A stretch of 64,000 nucleotides of DNA from Megalopta genalis (lineage: Eukaryota > Arthropoda > Insecta > Hymenoptera > Halictidae), in NCBI RefSeq assembly GCF_051020955.1, contig NC_135018.1, forward strand, positions 12,353,439 through 12,417,438, given 5' to 3'. The notes under the pieces were generated by a model. That model did not search any database and had not been told where the DNA came from. It was given only the letters and a program-made list of their open reading frames with translations. This document shows positions 40,701-47,733 of the stretch, one piece after another. A program made the translations under genes and the position numbers. Position 1 is the stretch's first letter; the number at the start of each line of letters is the position of its first letter.

Positions 40701-43700
40701 CAGTTTTCGTAGACAAAAACTAATCGTGAATTGCATAACATTCTATTCATCTTCTGTTAAAACACTATGGATCATAACCCGAATGAATCGTCTCGGAGAT
40801 GCACAACTTGTAAATAATAACTAACTATACAGGGTATCTCACCTAACTCAGCATCCGAGGAAAACATTGGTTGTTTCAGAGGAGCAATTGTTATGATGGA
40901 TACAAAAATTATATCTTTTGAGATTTTAAGATAATCGAAGTTATTTTTTAAATGGTATGATATATTTTTATCTTCACTGTATAATAGCCGAGGCGATGAA
41001 GAATCCAACGACGTATGATATTATGACCTTGACGTGACCTTGAGTATGATAAATCCAAAAAAGTAGGGCAATTGGCGTAAATAGTGAAATAACGATGACA
41101 TGATCCCCCTAGGATTTCAAGAATCGTTCTTGAACCTTGAAGAATGACTGTAAACACTGATGCAAATTCTCCTCCTTTCGGTGACTCTAATCAGTATGTT
41201 TAAGAAATTCATTGTGATCTATTCGACTTTTTTTTACTGATTATGAAAGATAACATTACTTTTGTGAAACGATGGTGTCGTACAGTGTTGCAGAAAAGAT
41301 AGAAATGATTTTAATTTATGGCGAGGCTAAAAAGGAACTGAGTACAAACAACTCAACTATATGCAGAAAGATGCCCTAAGAGAGTCACCTTCTTGACAAA
41401 GTTATGACCGTATAGTGACCTGCTACTGAAGAAGATACCGAAAATTTTGTTGAAAACAGTTGATATTGGTCTTACTACAAGTTGTTAAAAAATTGCACGT
41501 TTGTTTCCAAAAGCAAACAAAATTGTTCCCAATGCAAGTGTATGTCGAATATTCCAACGTCATATCTATACCATATTTGCTTACATCAGGAGCTTCATGG
41601 CAACAATTTTGAAGAATACTACATTTCCTATATCAAAATATGGAAGAATATTGAATTCTAAGTAAAGAAGTATTGACTTTTATAGCTAACGAGTAATTTC
41701 GTTTTATATTTTAAAAAGTTTCTTCACGTAATATCCAATTGCAGATTTCCACAGGTCACCGCGATGTATTTCATGATTGTTAATTTAACAATTTCATGCA
41801 GCCCCGCGCGTATCAACATCAATTGCATAAAATTCCAAACATTCTGTAATACCTTCTCCATTGTAATAACAAACATGATGTGCCAAACAAATAATGCAAT
41901 ATCTGATATATTATTTGTACACATTATTAAAAAAGTGATTAAAATCCAATTAACGTAATTTCATGCTATGACGTAAACATTCAGCTGTTATTTCTGCTTC
42001 GATTCTTGCTTTGAGAAACAGTTCAGTAATAATGATAATAAAGTGCCTTTATTTTGCGCGAATTACCACGAACGAAATAATATAGCTATTGTCATAAAAT
42101 CGTGCATAAAGCAACGGGAATATAATGACGATATAAGTGGGCAAAACGCGTTTTATTCCATCAGAGATTGAGCGCGTTCAAACGGATAAATCTACTGAAT
42201 ATTTTAATGGAAATGACGAATGATACGAAGCTGAAGCTTTTTTCAGCTGACAGCAATGAAATATTACCAGTGGATTATCACAGACAGAAAAATATTCTCG
42301 AATTGAATTCGCGTTCGCAATAATCGATAAAATGACATATTTTATTGGATCGAGCAATAAAGTGTGTTCCGTTTTAATAAACGTTTTAAATTGGTAAACG
42401 AGAAGGTAGGAAATGATACTTGTTCCAATTTGTTCTACATTTTACATACAGCGATATAAGCTACCAAAAATATTAAAACAATTTTTAATAAAAACGTTCA
42501 TGACCAATGCCGAACATATGTGATGTTCACGATCTCGTAATTTACGAATGAATAGATAACTTAATTTGATTACAGTCGGTATTTTTAAAGTCGTCATATG
42601 TAGTATAACATCCAGCAAATCGTCAACTTGTTTTTCTACAATTGTTTTAATATTTCGTAATAGAGGCACGTTGCATTTAATAAATTAGTCAAGTAATGAA
42701 AATGAAGTGTTAAAAGTAGGAGTATTATCTTGTAACGCGAGACGGAACGAACTCTCTGCCGTATCCATTAACCCCTCGAGGACGACGTCTAATCTTCGTT
42801 AGCTACCGTTAATAGTACTTTATAATCTATCTACGTATAATATAAGTAACATTCATCAGTGGACTGCGGATTTTCATGCAAAATAAACGTTTTCCAAGTC
42901 ACTTGTAAGAAAATGAAATTAGACAAATTCATATTTTGTTATTTAATAATTTGAATAAGTCGAAAATGATATGGCAATGTTCTCTTTGTCTGTGACGCGA
43001 CTTCACAGTTTTTTATTTAATCTGTTCATTTTCGTCATGAGTGCACAAAATCCGCAGTCTATGATCATCAGAGTTAATACAGCGTACACAGATATCATCC
43101 CTGAAGGTTTAACGCTACCAATCCCTTTTACTACGAACCACAAGGGATTCTCTTACGGTCTCGTAAATGGACACGCCACTAATTTCGATCAAGAGCTTCC
43201 CTATTACCGATGCATTTACGCGCCTCCGCCCTTTCGTCGCCGCGTTTTAAAACGTCTGATCGCATTTGCCGCGAAATTCACGGGAGAAACAGCTCTCGCG
43301 ATGCCGTCGCTGTTCGTGGAATAGCTCGACTTCATAATACGGTTGACGAGGCTAATTACCGTGGAGCTCCTAGGGCGCGCCGCGCCGGGGCGATAATGAG
43401 ACACGCTCTCCCAGAAAACTTCCGCGGCTTGGTCGAACGTCTCCCGAAGTCGATTAAGAAATTCGGCGGCAGCACATCCTGGCTTCCGGTGCAAAGCTCC
43501 GGGACGTCCCTGAGGTTTGAGAACGGTGGTGAACGTAGAAGCGAAGGTAGGAACGAGGAGGAGGCAGCCTCGATATTTCTTGTATGTGTTTGCCCACGAC
43601 AAACATGCGCCCCGGGAACGTCTGCATGCAAAATGGAGGTCGAAGAAGCAAATAAGGGAGGGAACACGTCGCGTATGGGGAAATTCCGATGCCGGTGGTT

Positions 43701-45863
43701 TTGTTGTTCACGACAGAAATTAATTCAACTCGTATATCCTTCGATTTTTTAATTAACCAGGTATTTCGATTATTTACGGTTAGATTGCGAATTTTTCTGC
43801 ATAGAAAAATTGTTTATGTTAATTGCAACAAACAGAAGCCATGTACTACTGGGAAACTAAAAGAAGGAACTGTACCCACAAGCTAAACGATGCAAGAGGC
43901 AAGAGGAATCAACCAATCGCTCCACCTGAACCCTCTCTCACTTTACAAATTCTGAGTCATTATTGGCTAAGTTACACGATAAACAGAAGACGTGATTAGA
44001 TGAAGAGGGCGATCGCTTTCCCTTGCCCCTCGCGTTGTTTTGTTTGACGGAGCAACCGGCCGATTTCCTCTGCTCCATGCATCGTTTAGCTTGTGGTTAG
44101 AGTTCCTTCCTTTAGTTTTCCAATAGTAAAAACATCATTATTCTGTTAATGGTTTTAATAAGCTGAAACTAATACATAGGCACTTAAACACTATTAATTT
44201 ATCTACTTTACATGGCACCTTCTGATTTTTGTTACAAATGTATAAAATCCGCGGTCTGTAATCAATAGCAAATTTATTTTTCTCCACTATCTCTACTTTA
44301 GATCAGGGATCTCAGCTTTCGTCCAAAAATGACGGACGGGTCCCAGGGTGGGGATACGACTACACGAAGATGATACACGATGTGAAAATCGTTTTTCTAA
44401 AAACGCCATTTTGGGACGACAGGTGGGATTCCTACTATAAATTACAGGAGATAAGATACGATCATGAATTTTATTTCTCCTGTATTAGGTCTTTTTTCTG
44501 ATTTCTCTTTATTTATACATGACCTATGTATTATGAATTATAATTTAACATGGAAAATATTTTTCGTCATTTCGAGAAACTCTCTTATATTAAACAATTG
44601 CGCAAAAATCTAAAACTTCTGCACACACCTAATCAGCTCTTTATAAGCATTTCATTTAAAATTACAGGATGTACACTTGTTTTCCTTTCTGAGAATATAC
44701 TGAAAAGGAATTTGTAAATCATGTATTGATTTTATGTAATGGAAAGTGTTGCTCTAATTAGGAATAAAATTAAAATACTGTTACATTTAAAAATTCATTG
44801 ATCAGCTCTGTTTATTACAGAATATTTCGTCATCGTATAGGAAGTATAGTGTGCAGAGACAGGAAGAAATCTCCTGAGGCAGGTGACGAATAGAGGGGAT
44901 AAAATCTGGTCGGTTGCACACTCACGCAATGCTCCACAGCTTTGAAATAAGAAACTTTTCCCACGAGTGCGAGAAATAATGTTCTAACATTATAATTAAA
45001 TCAACTAGTAAATATTAACTGCATGAAATTTTTTCTAAAATTATCCTGGAACGTTTCAAATTGACGAATACGTTTCTAATTGCCGGTAGTTATTAAAATA
45101 TTTAATTCGTATTTAATTAAAATGACATAAAACATAATGGTGTTGCACGTTGCAATTTGGCTACGTCAAATTAATGATTCATTAGTCATTATTCAATATT
45201 AACCTCATTGTTGTGCGACCCCGTTAACAATACTATTAACATTTTAAATCATATAATTACAAAGCGTGAAGAAATAAGAAACGAAAACACGACATGTATA
45301 GTTGTCTGATTAAATGCTGATCTCTGGGTTAGCCGTATTTCCATTCAGTACACGAAAATATTTCCACTAATTGGACGGTCTCCTCTTGCCTCGGTACGCG
45401 ATACGTGTACGAGTTTCGTGTAATGCGATCGCGAATACACAAATTGTGTTGAGGCACACATCAGCGTACCCGTATCGTTTCTATGTTCTTTTGTAATAAT
45501 CTCTGAAGTGGCAATCACACAAAACGTAGTCCACTAACAGATAAGCACGCCGATGCGACAACGGTGGACACTAATCTCCAATTTGGAGCACAATCTACAA
45601 AATCCGAAATTTCGGATATTTCCGAAAAGTCCGAAATTTCCATGTAAAGCCAATCTGTCTTTTGCTGATCTGTTTAGAATTTTCTTCATGCCAATGAAAA
45701 AATGTTTGGCACAATTCTGCGATTAATTAAACAAAGCTTATACATGGATTTCATAAAAACAAATACAACATTTATGTAGAGAAAATCGTAACAATATAAT
45801 TACAATACAAAACAAATGTGTTTGCCACAATTTCTGTTATGATAGTATATATATAGCAACTTC

Positions 45864-45917
<54 letters not shown>

Positions 45918-47068
45918 TATACATATATTTTGTTTTAATAATGTCAAATTAATGTAGACCTATAATAAATATGAACTTTCTTTCTCGAGTAACCGCTAAT
46001 TGAAGTTGCTATCGAAGAAAACGTTTTGCAAGGGTAAATTAATCAAGCTTTTGGAAGATGTAGTTCTTATAAAAATAGGCACATATACAGTAAATTCTCC
46101 CTAGAATGCCCGTCAGACACTCAGAGACACGATTCACAATCAGCAAAACAGACAGCGGCCAGCTTGCCAGTGAACATTAATATGAATACATAGTAATGTT
46201 AGAATAAAAATGATGGCTTAACTTTTTTATTTCTAATTTTTTGCCACGATTCGATTGCAATTCGGAGGCCACATGACACGATTCGAAGGCAATTCGGAGG
46301 ATACATGACACGATTTAACGGAGATTAGTCAGGTACCTTGTAGCTTCGCGGTTTTTTTTACTTGACTCACATCCAAACAGACCATTTTGTGTTGTAACCT
46401 TAGCAGACCTCCGTTGAACCTTAGCATCGATCTGGAATAAATTAGATAGGCGTAGTCACAGGGAAATTCACAGCAACCTGAAATTTGGTATTTCCGAGAG
46501 AAATTGCTGTATTTTTAATGAAATTGTTGAATAGTTTGTACAATTCAATTCATCTCGCGACTCTGTAATCGACGGCAATTACGATCGCGTACTAGACGCA
46601 GCAGCACCTCATCTTTCCTGATCCCTTTCCAAGTTGCCATCCCCAATAAAGATGAACGATTAGGTGAACAAGAGCAGCAAATTTATAAGAAAATGCCCGA
46701 ATGTGATTTTCTTCAAGTGAATATAAATTAATGAGAACCAGTGAGAAAAAAAGTTTTAACAATGCATGGTAAAACTCCCTCAGCTGCCATTGTACACCAG
46801 TTAAACCATCTAAATAATTCGCAATCGACTGCTAATAGCAATTTCGTTCCGGGTTATTCAAGCAACTTTTTCCTGGAACATTTAATAATTTCTGGAGTGG
46901 TTCCGGCCGCGTCATTAGTAAAAAGTGATATGAACTCATCGCATAATTTATGTTCCTCCGTGAACGGTTCTCCAAAAAAAAGGCAGCCTGCGCAAATATT
47001 TTACGCGTCTCGACGCGAGTTGCTCGCCGCGTCGTCGACGCTCCGCGATGACCGACACCGTACCGAAA

Positions 47069-47107
<39 letters not shown>

Positions 47108-47309
47108 AGAGAAAGCATACACGTTCTTTTCGTTTCTTTTCTCGTTTCCATTTCAGGCGGAGCCGGCCTTGATGTACGACAGCGTGCAGGTGTTTGCTGT
47201 GGGATTAAGGACCCTGGAACAGTCACACGCGTTAAGGCCCGCGAACATCTCCTGCGAGCTCGAGCACCCTTGGGACGGCGGGCTGTCTCTCATCAACTAC
47301 ATAAACTCG
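2099..47309 (+). CDS. Kainate-type ionotropic glutamate receptor, five internal exons (gene span)
   Basis: Joined exons 2099-2350, 17555-17730, 19730-19783, 19862-20026 and 47157-47309 total 800 nt: a 2-nt remainder of a split codon plus 266 codons with no stop. The product is part of the extracellular amino-terminal domain of a kainate-class glutamate receptor subunit, a postsynaptic or presynaptic cation channel gated by glutamate; this domain drives subunit assembly. The segment order matches insect kainate subunits: VFGPSDPILGQHIHSICDA, then IYEDDYG, ILQLQMNDYKYHYLFTTF, NFVNITAFRLVD, ALMYDSVQVFAVGL and a final Cys/Pro-Trp segment. Sequons NWT, NIT and NIS fit an extracellular glycosylated domain. 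The phases join exactly (1, 0, 0, 0), so no exon is missing between the five. The start codon, ligand-binding domain, transmembrane segments and stop are outside the window. Family assignment is firm; which insect paralogue it is cannot be settled from this domain. Confidence 0.95.
5301..5341. repeat. Two-copy direct repeat, 22-bp period
   Basis: aattgatttctggac occurs twice, separated by ccacca. No coding significance is seen. Confidence 0.6.
9589..9786. mobile_element. MITE, GACTGCGGAT family
   Basis: Left end actgcggatctttacgca; inverted right end tgcatcaagattcgcggtc. About 198 bp, non-coding. Both ends carry the family motif with a few differences, so the copy is not young. Confidence 0.65.
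11751..11818. repeat. CT microsatellite
   Basis: A short C run followed by about 58 bp of (TC)n with a few TTT interruptions. Confidence 0.95.
12531..12765 (-). CDS. Hypothetical antisense reading frame in an intron
   Basis: On the minus strand an open frame ends at 12531 after DKPDSTFIA. Its last 58 or so residues are hydrophilic and acidic (VNAQLEDTDYDSFEFLYGLLR), with base composition nearer to the true exons than to the surrounding intron. Upstream, ttattag precedes a possible exon start, so it could be a 3' exon of an unknown nested gene; alternatively a hydrophobic stretch ahead (YYIVLCLWLL) could be a signal peptide. I recognise no family and no clear promoter. Chance in a CpG-rich block is quite possible. 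Confidence 0.18.
13299..13317 (+). repeat. Lone left end, GACTGCGGAT family
   Basis: gactacgaatctttatgca matches the family end at most positions. No matching inverted end was found within 400 bp, so this is a truncated or decayed copy. Confidence 0.5.
13772..14199 (-). pseudogene. Non-LTR retrotransposon remnant (RNase H and C-terminal zinc-finger part)
   Basis: Read on the minus strand from 14199, the frame WILSHIGITGNELADSLAKE is the last conserved block of an RNase H domain of I/R1-type non-LTR elements (consensus WxPSHxGIxGNExADxLAK). A stop and two frame changes later, near the 3' end, INRCRALSFSLFRVD and then CSYNSSEQDTDHIVWQCPLY form the C-terminal region in which a Cys-rich motif ends H-x3-C (here HIVWQC). 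The copy is 5'-truncated, as such elements usually are, and broken by at least two frameshifts and stops, so it is dead. Confidence 0.8.
17555..17730 (+). CDS. Kainate receptor exon, amino-terminal domain part 2
   Basis: The acceptor is cgtttcag (ending 17554) and the donor is gtaact at 17731. The first two bases complete the Gly codon of the previous exon, giving DDYG-LVKLRELV; 58 full codons follow and end on Met (LRM). The peptide EIEVNLRQADPDSYRQVLSE, then KEIRNLIVDT, is the alpha/beta stretch in which kainate subunits report the position of a helix and the next core strand. The donor GTAACT is weaker than GTAAGT. A short AGCTGGC/GCCAGCT palindrome lies about 65 bp upstream (17473-17489), and the surrounding 100 bp is unusually CpG-rich for this intron. 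Confidence 0.93.
17731..19729 (+). other. 2.0-kb intron of the receptor gene
   Basis: The boundaries are donor gtaact and acceptor tactttcag. The middle holds a diverged direct duplication (18340-18830). The motif gaaattttcataaagccac occurs twice (near 18107 and 18289), so much of this intron is probably decayed repeat DNA. The rest is featureless. Confidence 0.85.
18340..18830. repeat. Diverged direct duplication, period about 270 bp
   Basis: agttatcgaaatctacaaaa (near 18342) and agttatcgagatctataaaa (near 18612) start two similar stretches. Each continues with atgcattttttt, a (g/a)attcaga-like block, ctttttatt/atttttta, then actagtccctctatcatct versus actaatccatctaacacct. They look like two old copies of one repeat in the same orientation. 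Confidence 0.6.
19730..19783 (+). CDS. Kainate receptor small exon, amino-terminal domain part 3
   Basis: This 54-nt exon encodes 18 residues, ILQLQMNDYKYHYLFTTF. It is bounded by acceptor tactttcag (ending 19729) and the strong donor GTAAGT at 19784. The motif is a hallmark of insect kainate subunits, where it leads directly into the DxETxDLEDF segment supplied by the next exon. The small size and the short downstream intron make this exon easy to miss: a plain reading frame runs straight through the intron into the next exon. Confidence 0.92.
19784..19861 (+). other. 78-bp in-frame, stop-free intron
   Basis: The intron starts GTAAGT and ends CTTTTCCAG. Its length is 26 codons and no stop occurs in the receptor frame, so retention would add 26 residues rich in Arg and Ser (7 Arg, 1 Lys, 1 Asp) between LFTTF and DIETF. 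Removal gives the sequence expected of the family, so it is called an intron. Confidence 0.85.
19862..20026 (+). CDS. Kainate receptor exon, amino-terminal domain part 4
   Basis: The exon has 55 codons from DIETFDLEDF to SRVIQ. It starts after acceptor ccttttccag (ending 19861) and stops at donor gtaaga (20027). NFVNITAF contains the conserved sequon NIT; FRLVDAEDVGVRGILRDMERY is the helix region of lobe 2. Both ends are in phase 0. The start at GAT is chosen because insect homologues continue LFTTF-D(I/L)ET without an insertion. Confidence 0.93.
20420..20440 (+). repeat. Lone left end, GACTGCGGAT family
   Basis: ggctgcggatttttatgcaa, followed by ctgctgtcgttgcaatg, resembles the inner region of the 63072 copy (gattgcaata after the end). 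No right end was seen. Confidence 0.5.
20636..20679. repeat. GA microsatellite
   Basis: About 44 bp of uninterrupted (AG)n. Confidence 0.95.
21868..22231. repeat. Interleaved perfect inverted repeats, A-B-A'-B'
   Basis: A is 21868-21988 (121 bp) and its exact reverse complement A' is 22045-22165. B is 21993-22056 (64 bp) and its exact reverse complement B' is 22168-22231. B and A' share the 12-bp (AT)6 tract at 22045-22056. Both pairs match without a single difference by eye. A' starts gcagggtggagcaaaattcg, similar to other element ends (31796, 34071), so a transposon origin is likely. No coding. Confidence 0.85.
22581..22786. mobile_element. TA-flanked foldback MITE, CAGTAAATTCTCCC family
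   Basis: The left end is cagtaaattctccctaattg; the right end reads back as cagtaacttctctctaattg. The arms extend for about 95 bp each (including gaggggatccgattattcga) around a short loop near ataattgttgacaatcggta, so nearly the whole 206 bp can fold back on itself. TA is on both sides. Confidence 0.75.
23502..23545. repeat. Short perfect hairpin
   Basis: acgtctctgtctgcgatga and its exact reverse complement are separated by a 7-base loop. The pairing continues imperfectly outward (gtac on both sides after a small bulge, and further out aacacgaa/catcgtgtt). It may be the centre of a decayed foldback element or a small-RNA-like hairpin. Confidence 0.6.
23640..23993. mobile_element. Copy of the CAGTAAATTCTCCC family with an expanded CT tract
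   Basis: gttaagtcatcgtttttat and tatgtattcatattaatg match the copies at 31993 and 46088, as does gcatgctggctgctgcc. The right end aaggagaatttactg is the inverted family end. A CT microsatellite (23770-23912) has expanded inside. The left end was not found. Confidence 0.55.
23770..23912. repeat. Compound CT microsatellite with internal duplication
   Basis: (CT)n with the block cactctctcttcctatccct present twice, about 56 bp apart. It lies inside a mobile-element copy. Confidence 0.9.
25178..25285. repeat. Foldback, 40-bp arms
   Basis: ttctcacgttcaccttttct pairs with agagaaaaggtgaaacgtga at the other side; the arms run to aaacgct/agcgttt and enclose about 27 bp. A few bulges. MITE-like, with no known family end. 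Confidence 0.65.
26072..26097. repeat. 26-bp perfect palindrome
   Basis: ttcaacgagaat and its exact reverse complement are separated by gt. Nearby sequence (caacgagattaaaat, gatcgccaaaga) recurs near 53065, so it belongs to a dispersed repeat. Confidence 0.7.
28613..28751. mobile_element. Probable short MITE, GACTGCGGAT family
   Basis: The right end tccgcagtc (28743-28751) is exact. The left end (gatatcgacttcatgca) is degenerate. About 139 bp, non-coding. Confidence 0.4.
29849..29867 (+). repeat. Lone left end, GACTGCGGAT family
   Basis: ggatgcggatctttatgca differs from the family end at one or two positions. A 42-bp tandem duplication follows at 29923. Confidence 0.5.
29923..30006. repeat. 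Tandem duplication, 42-bp unit
   Basis: Two units differ at only a few positions; each contains atttcttataataatg or gtttcttataataatg. Confidence 0.8.
31436..31490. repeat. Left-end fragment of the nested-MITE family
   Basis: taccattgggggctggaaag, then caacaaactaaacgat, resembles the end of the 43846 element (tactactgggaaactaaaag, then cacaagctaaacgat). No right end was seen nearby. Confidence 0.4.
31735..31753 (+). repeat. Lone left end, GACTGCGGAT family
   Basis: gactgcgaatcttcatgca, cut off 43 bp later by the start of another repeat (cagggtgggcc at 31796). Its inner part (gtgagcagatt) resembles the 39383 copy. Confidence 0.5.
31796..31965 (+). repeat. Dispersed repeat, CAGGGTGGGCC end
   Basis: It starts cagggtgggccgaaattcg and contains ccggggctccgttttcgaga, followed by aaatcgacgttaaag. 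The second copy at 34071 carries the same blocks in the same order. Confidence 0.6.
31993..32437. mobile_element. Copy of the CAGTAAATTCTCCC family, truncated at one end
   Basis: It starts at TA with cagtaatttctcccggaaat. It shares acaaaatggtctgtttggat and aaaccgcgaagctacaaggt with the inverted copy at 46088-46509. The far end carries tataaaaacgaaccgcgag, like the arms of the 22581 element, and lacks a clean terminus. Confidence 0.65.
33844..33990. mobile_element. TTAA-flanked piggyBac-like MITE
   Basis: 147 bp with inverted ends CACGTTGAGTGCCACG and CACGTTGAGCGTCACG, flanked directly by TTAA (33840-33843 and 33991-33994). TTAA duplication is the signature of the piggyBac superfamily. No coding. 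Confidence 0.75.
34071..34200 (+). repeat. Dispersed repeat, second copy of the 31796 family
   Basis: gagtgggccggaattcgcag, then ccggggctccgttttcgaga, aaatcggctttaaag and acctttctgaaggat run parallel to the 31796 copy. It ends near the start of the next repeat (34240). Confidence 0.6.
34240..34403. repeat. Fragment related to the nested MITE
   Basis: gactaagttacgcgctgagc, gacgtgattggatggagcag and the end ccttgtgggtcttctctttt run parallel to the 43846-44126 element. Only one end is recognisable. Confidence 0.5.
34761..34816. repeat. GA microsatellite
   Basis: (GA)n with two short interruptions. Confidence 0.95.
37493..37712 (-). pseudogene. 3' fragment of a DUF4817-type transposase
   Basis: On the minus strand, EFFSRSPDLMVLGFFLWDCL matches the RSPDLxPLDFFLWG block near the C-terminus of this transposase type. 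After a stop and frame change, LNQKNIGAEVQRLGPETLRH continues the C-terminal helix region up to the element end (cagggtggcc on the plus strand at 37494). At least one stop and one frameshift; the catalytic region is not present. Dead copy. Confidence 0.7.
39383..39401 (+). repeat. Lone left end, GACTGCGGAT family
   Basis: gactgtgaatctttatgta, followed by acatgagcagaat, which resembles the inner part of the 31735 copy (gtgagcagatt). These two may form a subfamily. Confidence 0.5.
39785..40340. mobile_element. TTAA-flanked piggyBac-like element, 556 bp
   Basis: Both outer flanks are TTAA (39781-39784 and 40341-40344). The ends are CCCCTTAATGCAC and, inverted, CCCCTTAACGTGCAC. A 20-codon frame at 40018-40080 begins MSESESEYEYAV and ends in a stop; acidic N-termini of this kind occur in piggyBac transposases, so it may be a remnant. 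Inside are a TTA microsatellite and two copies of CTCGAGYGTGCAC near the right end. Confidence 0.65.
39949..39976. repeat. TTA microsatellite
   Basis: About nine TTA units, one altered, inside the TTAA-flanked element. Confidence 0.85.
40828..41640 (+). mobile_element. Remnant of a DUF4817-type DNA element
   Basis: It begins tacagggtatctcacctaac, a typical element start, followed by about 440 bp of non-coding leader and then the broken gene at 41272. The 3' part is missing or unrecognisable after about 41640. Confidence 0.55.
41272..41630 (+). pseudogene. N-terminal part of a DUF4817-type transposase
   Basis: The frame from ATG at 41272 reads MVSYSVAEKIEMILIYGEAK and stops at 41377. A shifted frame over the same stretch gives TQLYAERCPKRVTFLTKL, which fits the next part of the DUF4817 helix-turn-helix (consensus like LYxERxPxR). 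Further on, PNASVCRIFQRH and, shifted again, CLHQELHGNNFEEY fit the second DNA-binding part and the linker. At least two frameshifts make it non-functional. The family is recognised from its N-terminal motif. Confidence 0.7.
42862..43059. mobile_element. MITE, GACTGCGGAT family
   Basis: Left end gactgcggattttcatgca and inverted right end tccgcagtc; both are close to the family consensus. 198 bp, non-coding. A reading frame crossing it (from 42971) has no family resemblance. Confidence 0.7.
43783..44256. mobile_element. MITE, GACTGCGGAT family, interrupted by another element
   Basis: Left end gattgcgaatttttctgca, followed by aattgcaacaaacagaag as in other copies; inverted right end tccgcggtc at 44248-44256. 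The 474-bp length is explained by the 281-bp element at 43846-44126 inserted within it; without the insert it is about 190 bp, the usual size. Confidence 0.65.
43846..44126. mobile_element. TA-flanked MITE with about 48-bp inverted ends, nested
   Basis: The left end (ctactgggaaactaaaagaa onward) and the reverse complement of the right end match for about 48 bp, including the shared block cacaagctaaacgatgca. TA lies on both sides. The interior contains gacgtgattagatgaa, shared with the related copy at 34240-34403. It lies inside another MITE. Confidence 0.7.
45853..46012. repeat. Short inverted-repeat element around a TA microsatellite
   Basis: atagcaacttcaatta (45853-45868) and its exact reverse complement (45997-46012) enclose 128 bp that begins with a (TA)n tract (45867-45914). 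Confidence 0.6.
46088..46509. mobile_element. TA-flanked element, CAGTAAATTCTCCC family, both ends present
   Basis: 422 bp. Left end cagtaaattctcccta; right end reads back as cagcaatttctctcgg; TA on both sides. It is in reverse orientation relative to the 31993 copy, sharing caaacagaccattttgtgtt and the other blocks. No coding. This is the most complete copy. Confidence 0.75.
47072..47104. repeat. GA microsatellite next to a splice acceptor
   Basis: (GA)n ending 52 bp before the receptor exon at 47157. The acceptor's own pyrimidine tract lies between them and is intact. Confidence 0.95.
47157..47309 (+). CDS. Kainate receptor exon, amino-terminal domain part 5
   Basis: The exon has 51 codons from AEPALMYDSVQVFAVGL to LINYINS, between acceptor ttccatttcag (ending 47156) and donor gtgagt (47310). 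ALMYDSV is the conserved helix start of this domain. PANISCELEHPW holds a sequon (NIS) and a Cys close to a Pro-Trp pair, the usual place of the domain's disulfide cysteine. The exon joins in phase 0 to SRVIQ, 27 kb upstream. The exon after it should encode a segment with a GLTG-like motif; it is not present before 64000. A GA microsatellite ends 52 bp before the exon. Confidence 0.94.
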
Positions 47310-47714
47310 GTGAGTTTCTGCCCAAGCCCTTGCAATGGTAGTTCTTTAAAAAATTGCGGTGAATGTAATCTTCCCTAATTCGCGTCGCGACGCTGCGATG
47401 CAGTGCCGCGTGGCGCCGAGTTCTCTACACGAGCTTGTCGCTCCTCGATATTTCCATACTTGATGATGCGATTCTCGTGTTCGGCTCTCTTAGGTAGCGG
47501 GGAGCGAAGATTAATCATTCTTTATAACCCGTTTACACGAACAACCAGAAGTCAATGTATTAGGTCGTGTCGAATGAAATGTCTAATTTCTTAATAGTCA
47601 TACATATTTAAGTTACAAAATGTTTATTTGAATTAAAAGAGAATAATTTTTCCTTGACTTTCAAAATCTCCGGTTCCTTCTTGAATAGTGCCTTCAGCTA
47701 AAACCATATTAAGA

Positions 47715-47733
47715 GACTGTAAATCTTTATGCA
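47715..47733 (+). repeat. Lone left end, GACTGCGGAT family
   Basis: gactgtaaatctttatgca, 405 bp after the receptor donor at 47310. No inverted right end was found. Confidence 0.45.

Larger units (their letters stand above)
20027..47156 (+). other. 27.1-kb intron of the receptor gene
   Basis: The flanking exons join in phase 0 with no missing protein, so this is one intron. It is the most repeat-dense part of the window: microsatellites, the interleaved inverted repeat at 21868-22231, foldback elements, three TTAA or TA element families and two transposase remnants. CpG-rich blocks without recognisable coding lie near 21250-21620, 24280-24780, 30370-30700, 34860-35220, 36900-37260, 38180-39060 and 43200-43720. 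Stretches not otherwise listed, such as 26800-28600, 35230-37490 and 44450-45840, show nothing definable. Confidence 0.85.

Noticed and set aside
43210..43752. 180-codon open frame, the longest in the window
   Set aside because: It lies in a CpG-rich block where several frames on both strands are open, shows no domain, and has no supporting splice or promoter context.
44301..44470. cagggatctcagc as a possible second hAT end
   Set aside because: No inverted partner or 8-bp duplication could be found.
45598..45645. Repeated tccgaaattt/tttccgaa as STAT-like sites
   Set aside because: The spacing does not fit the insect STAT consensus; low complexity explains it.
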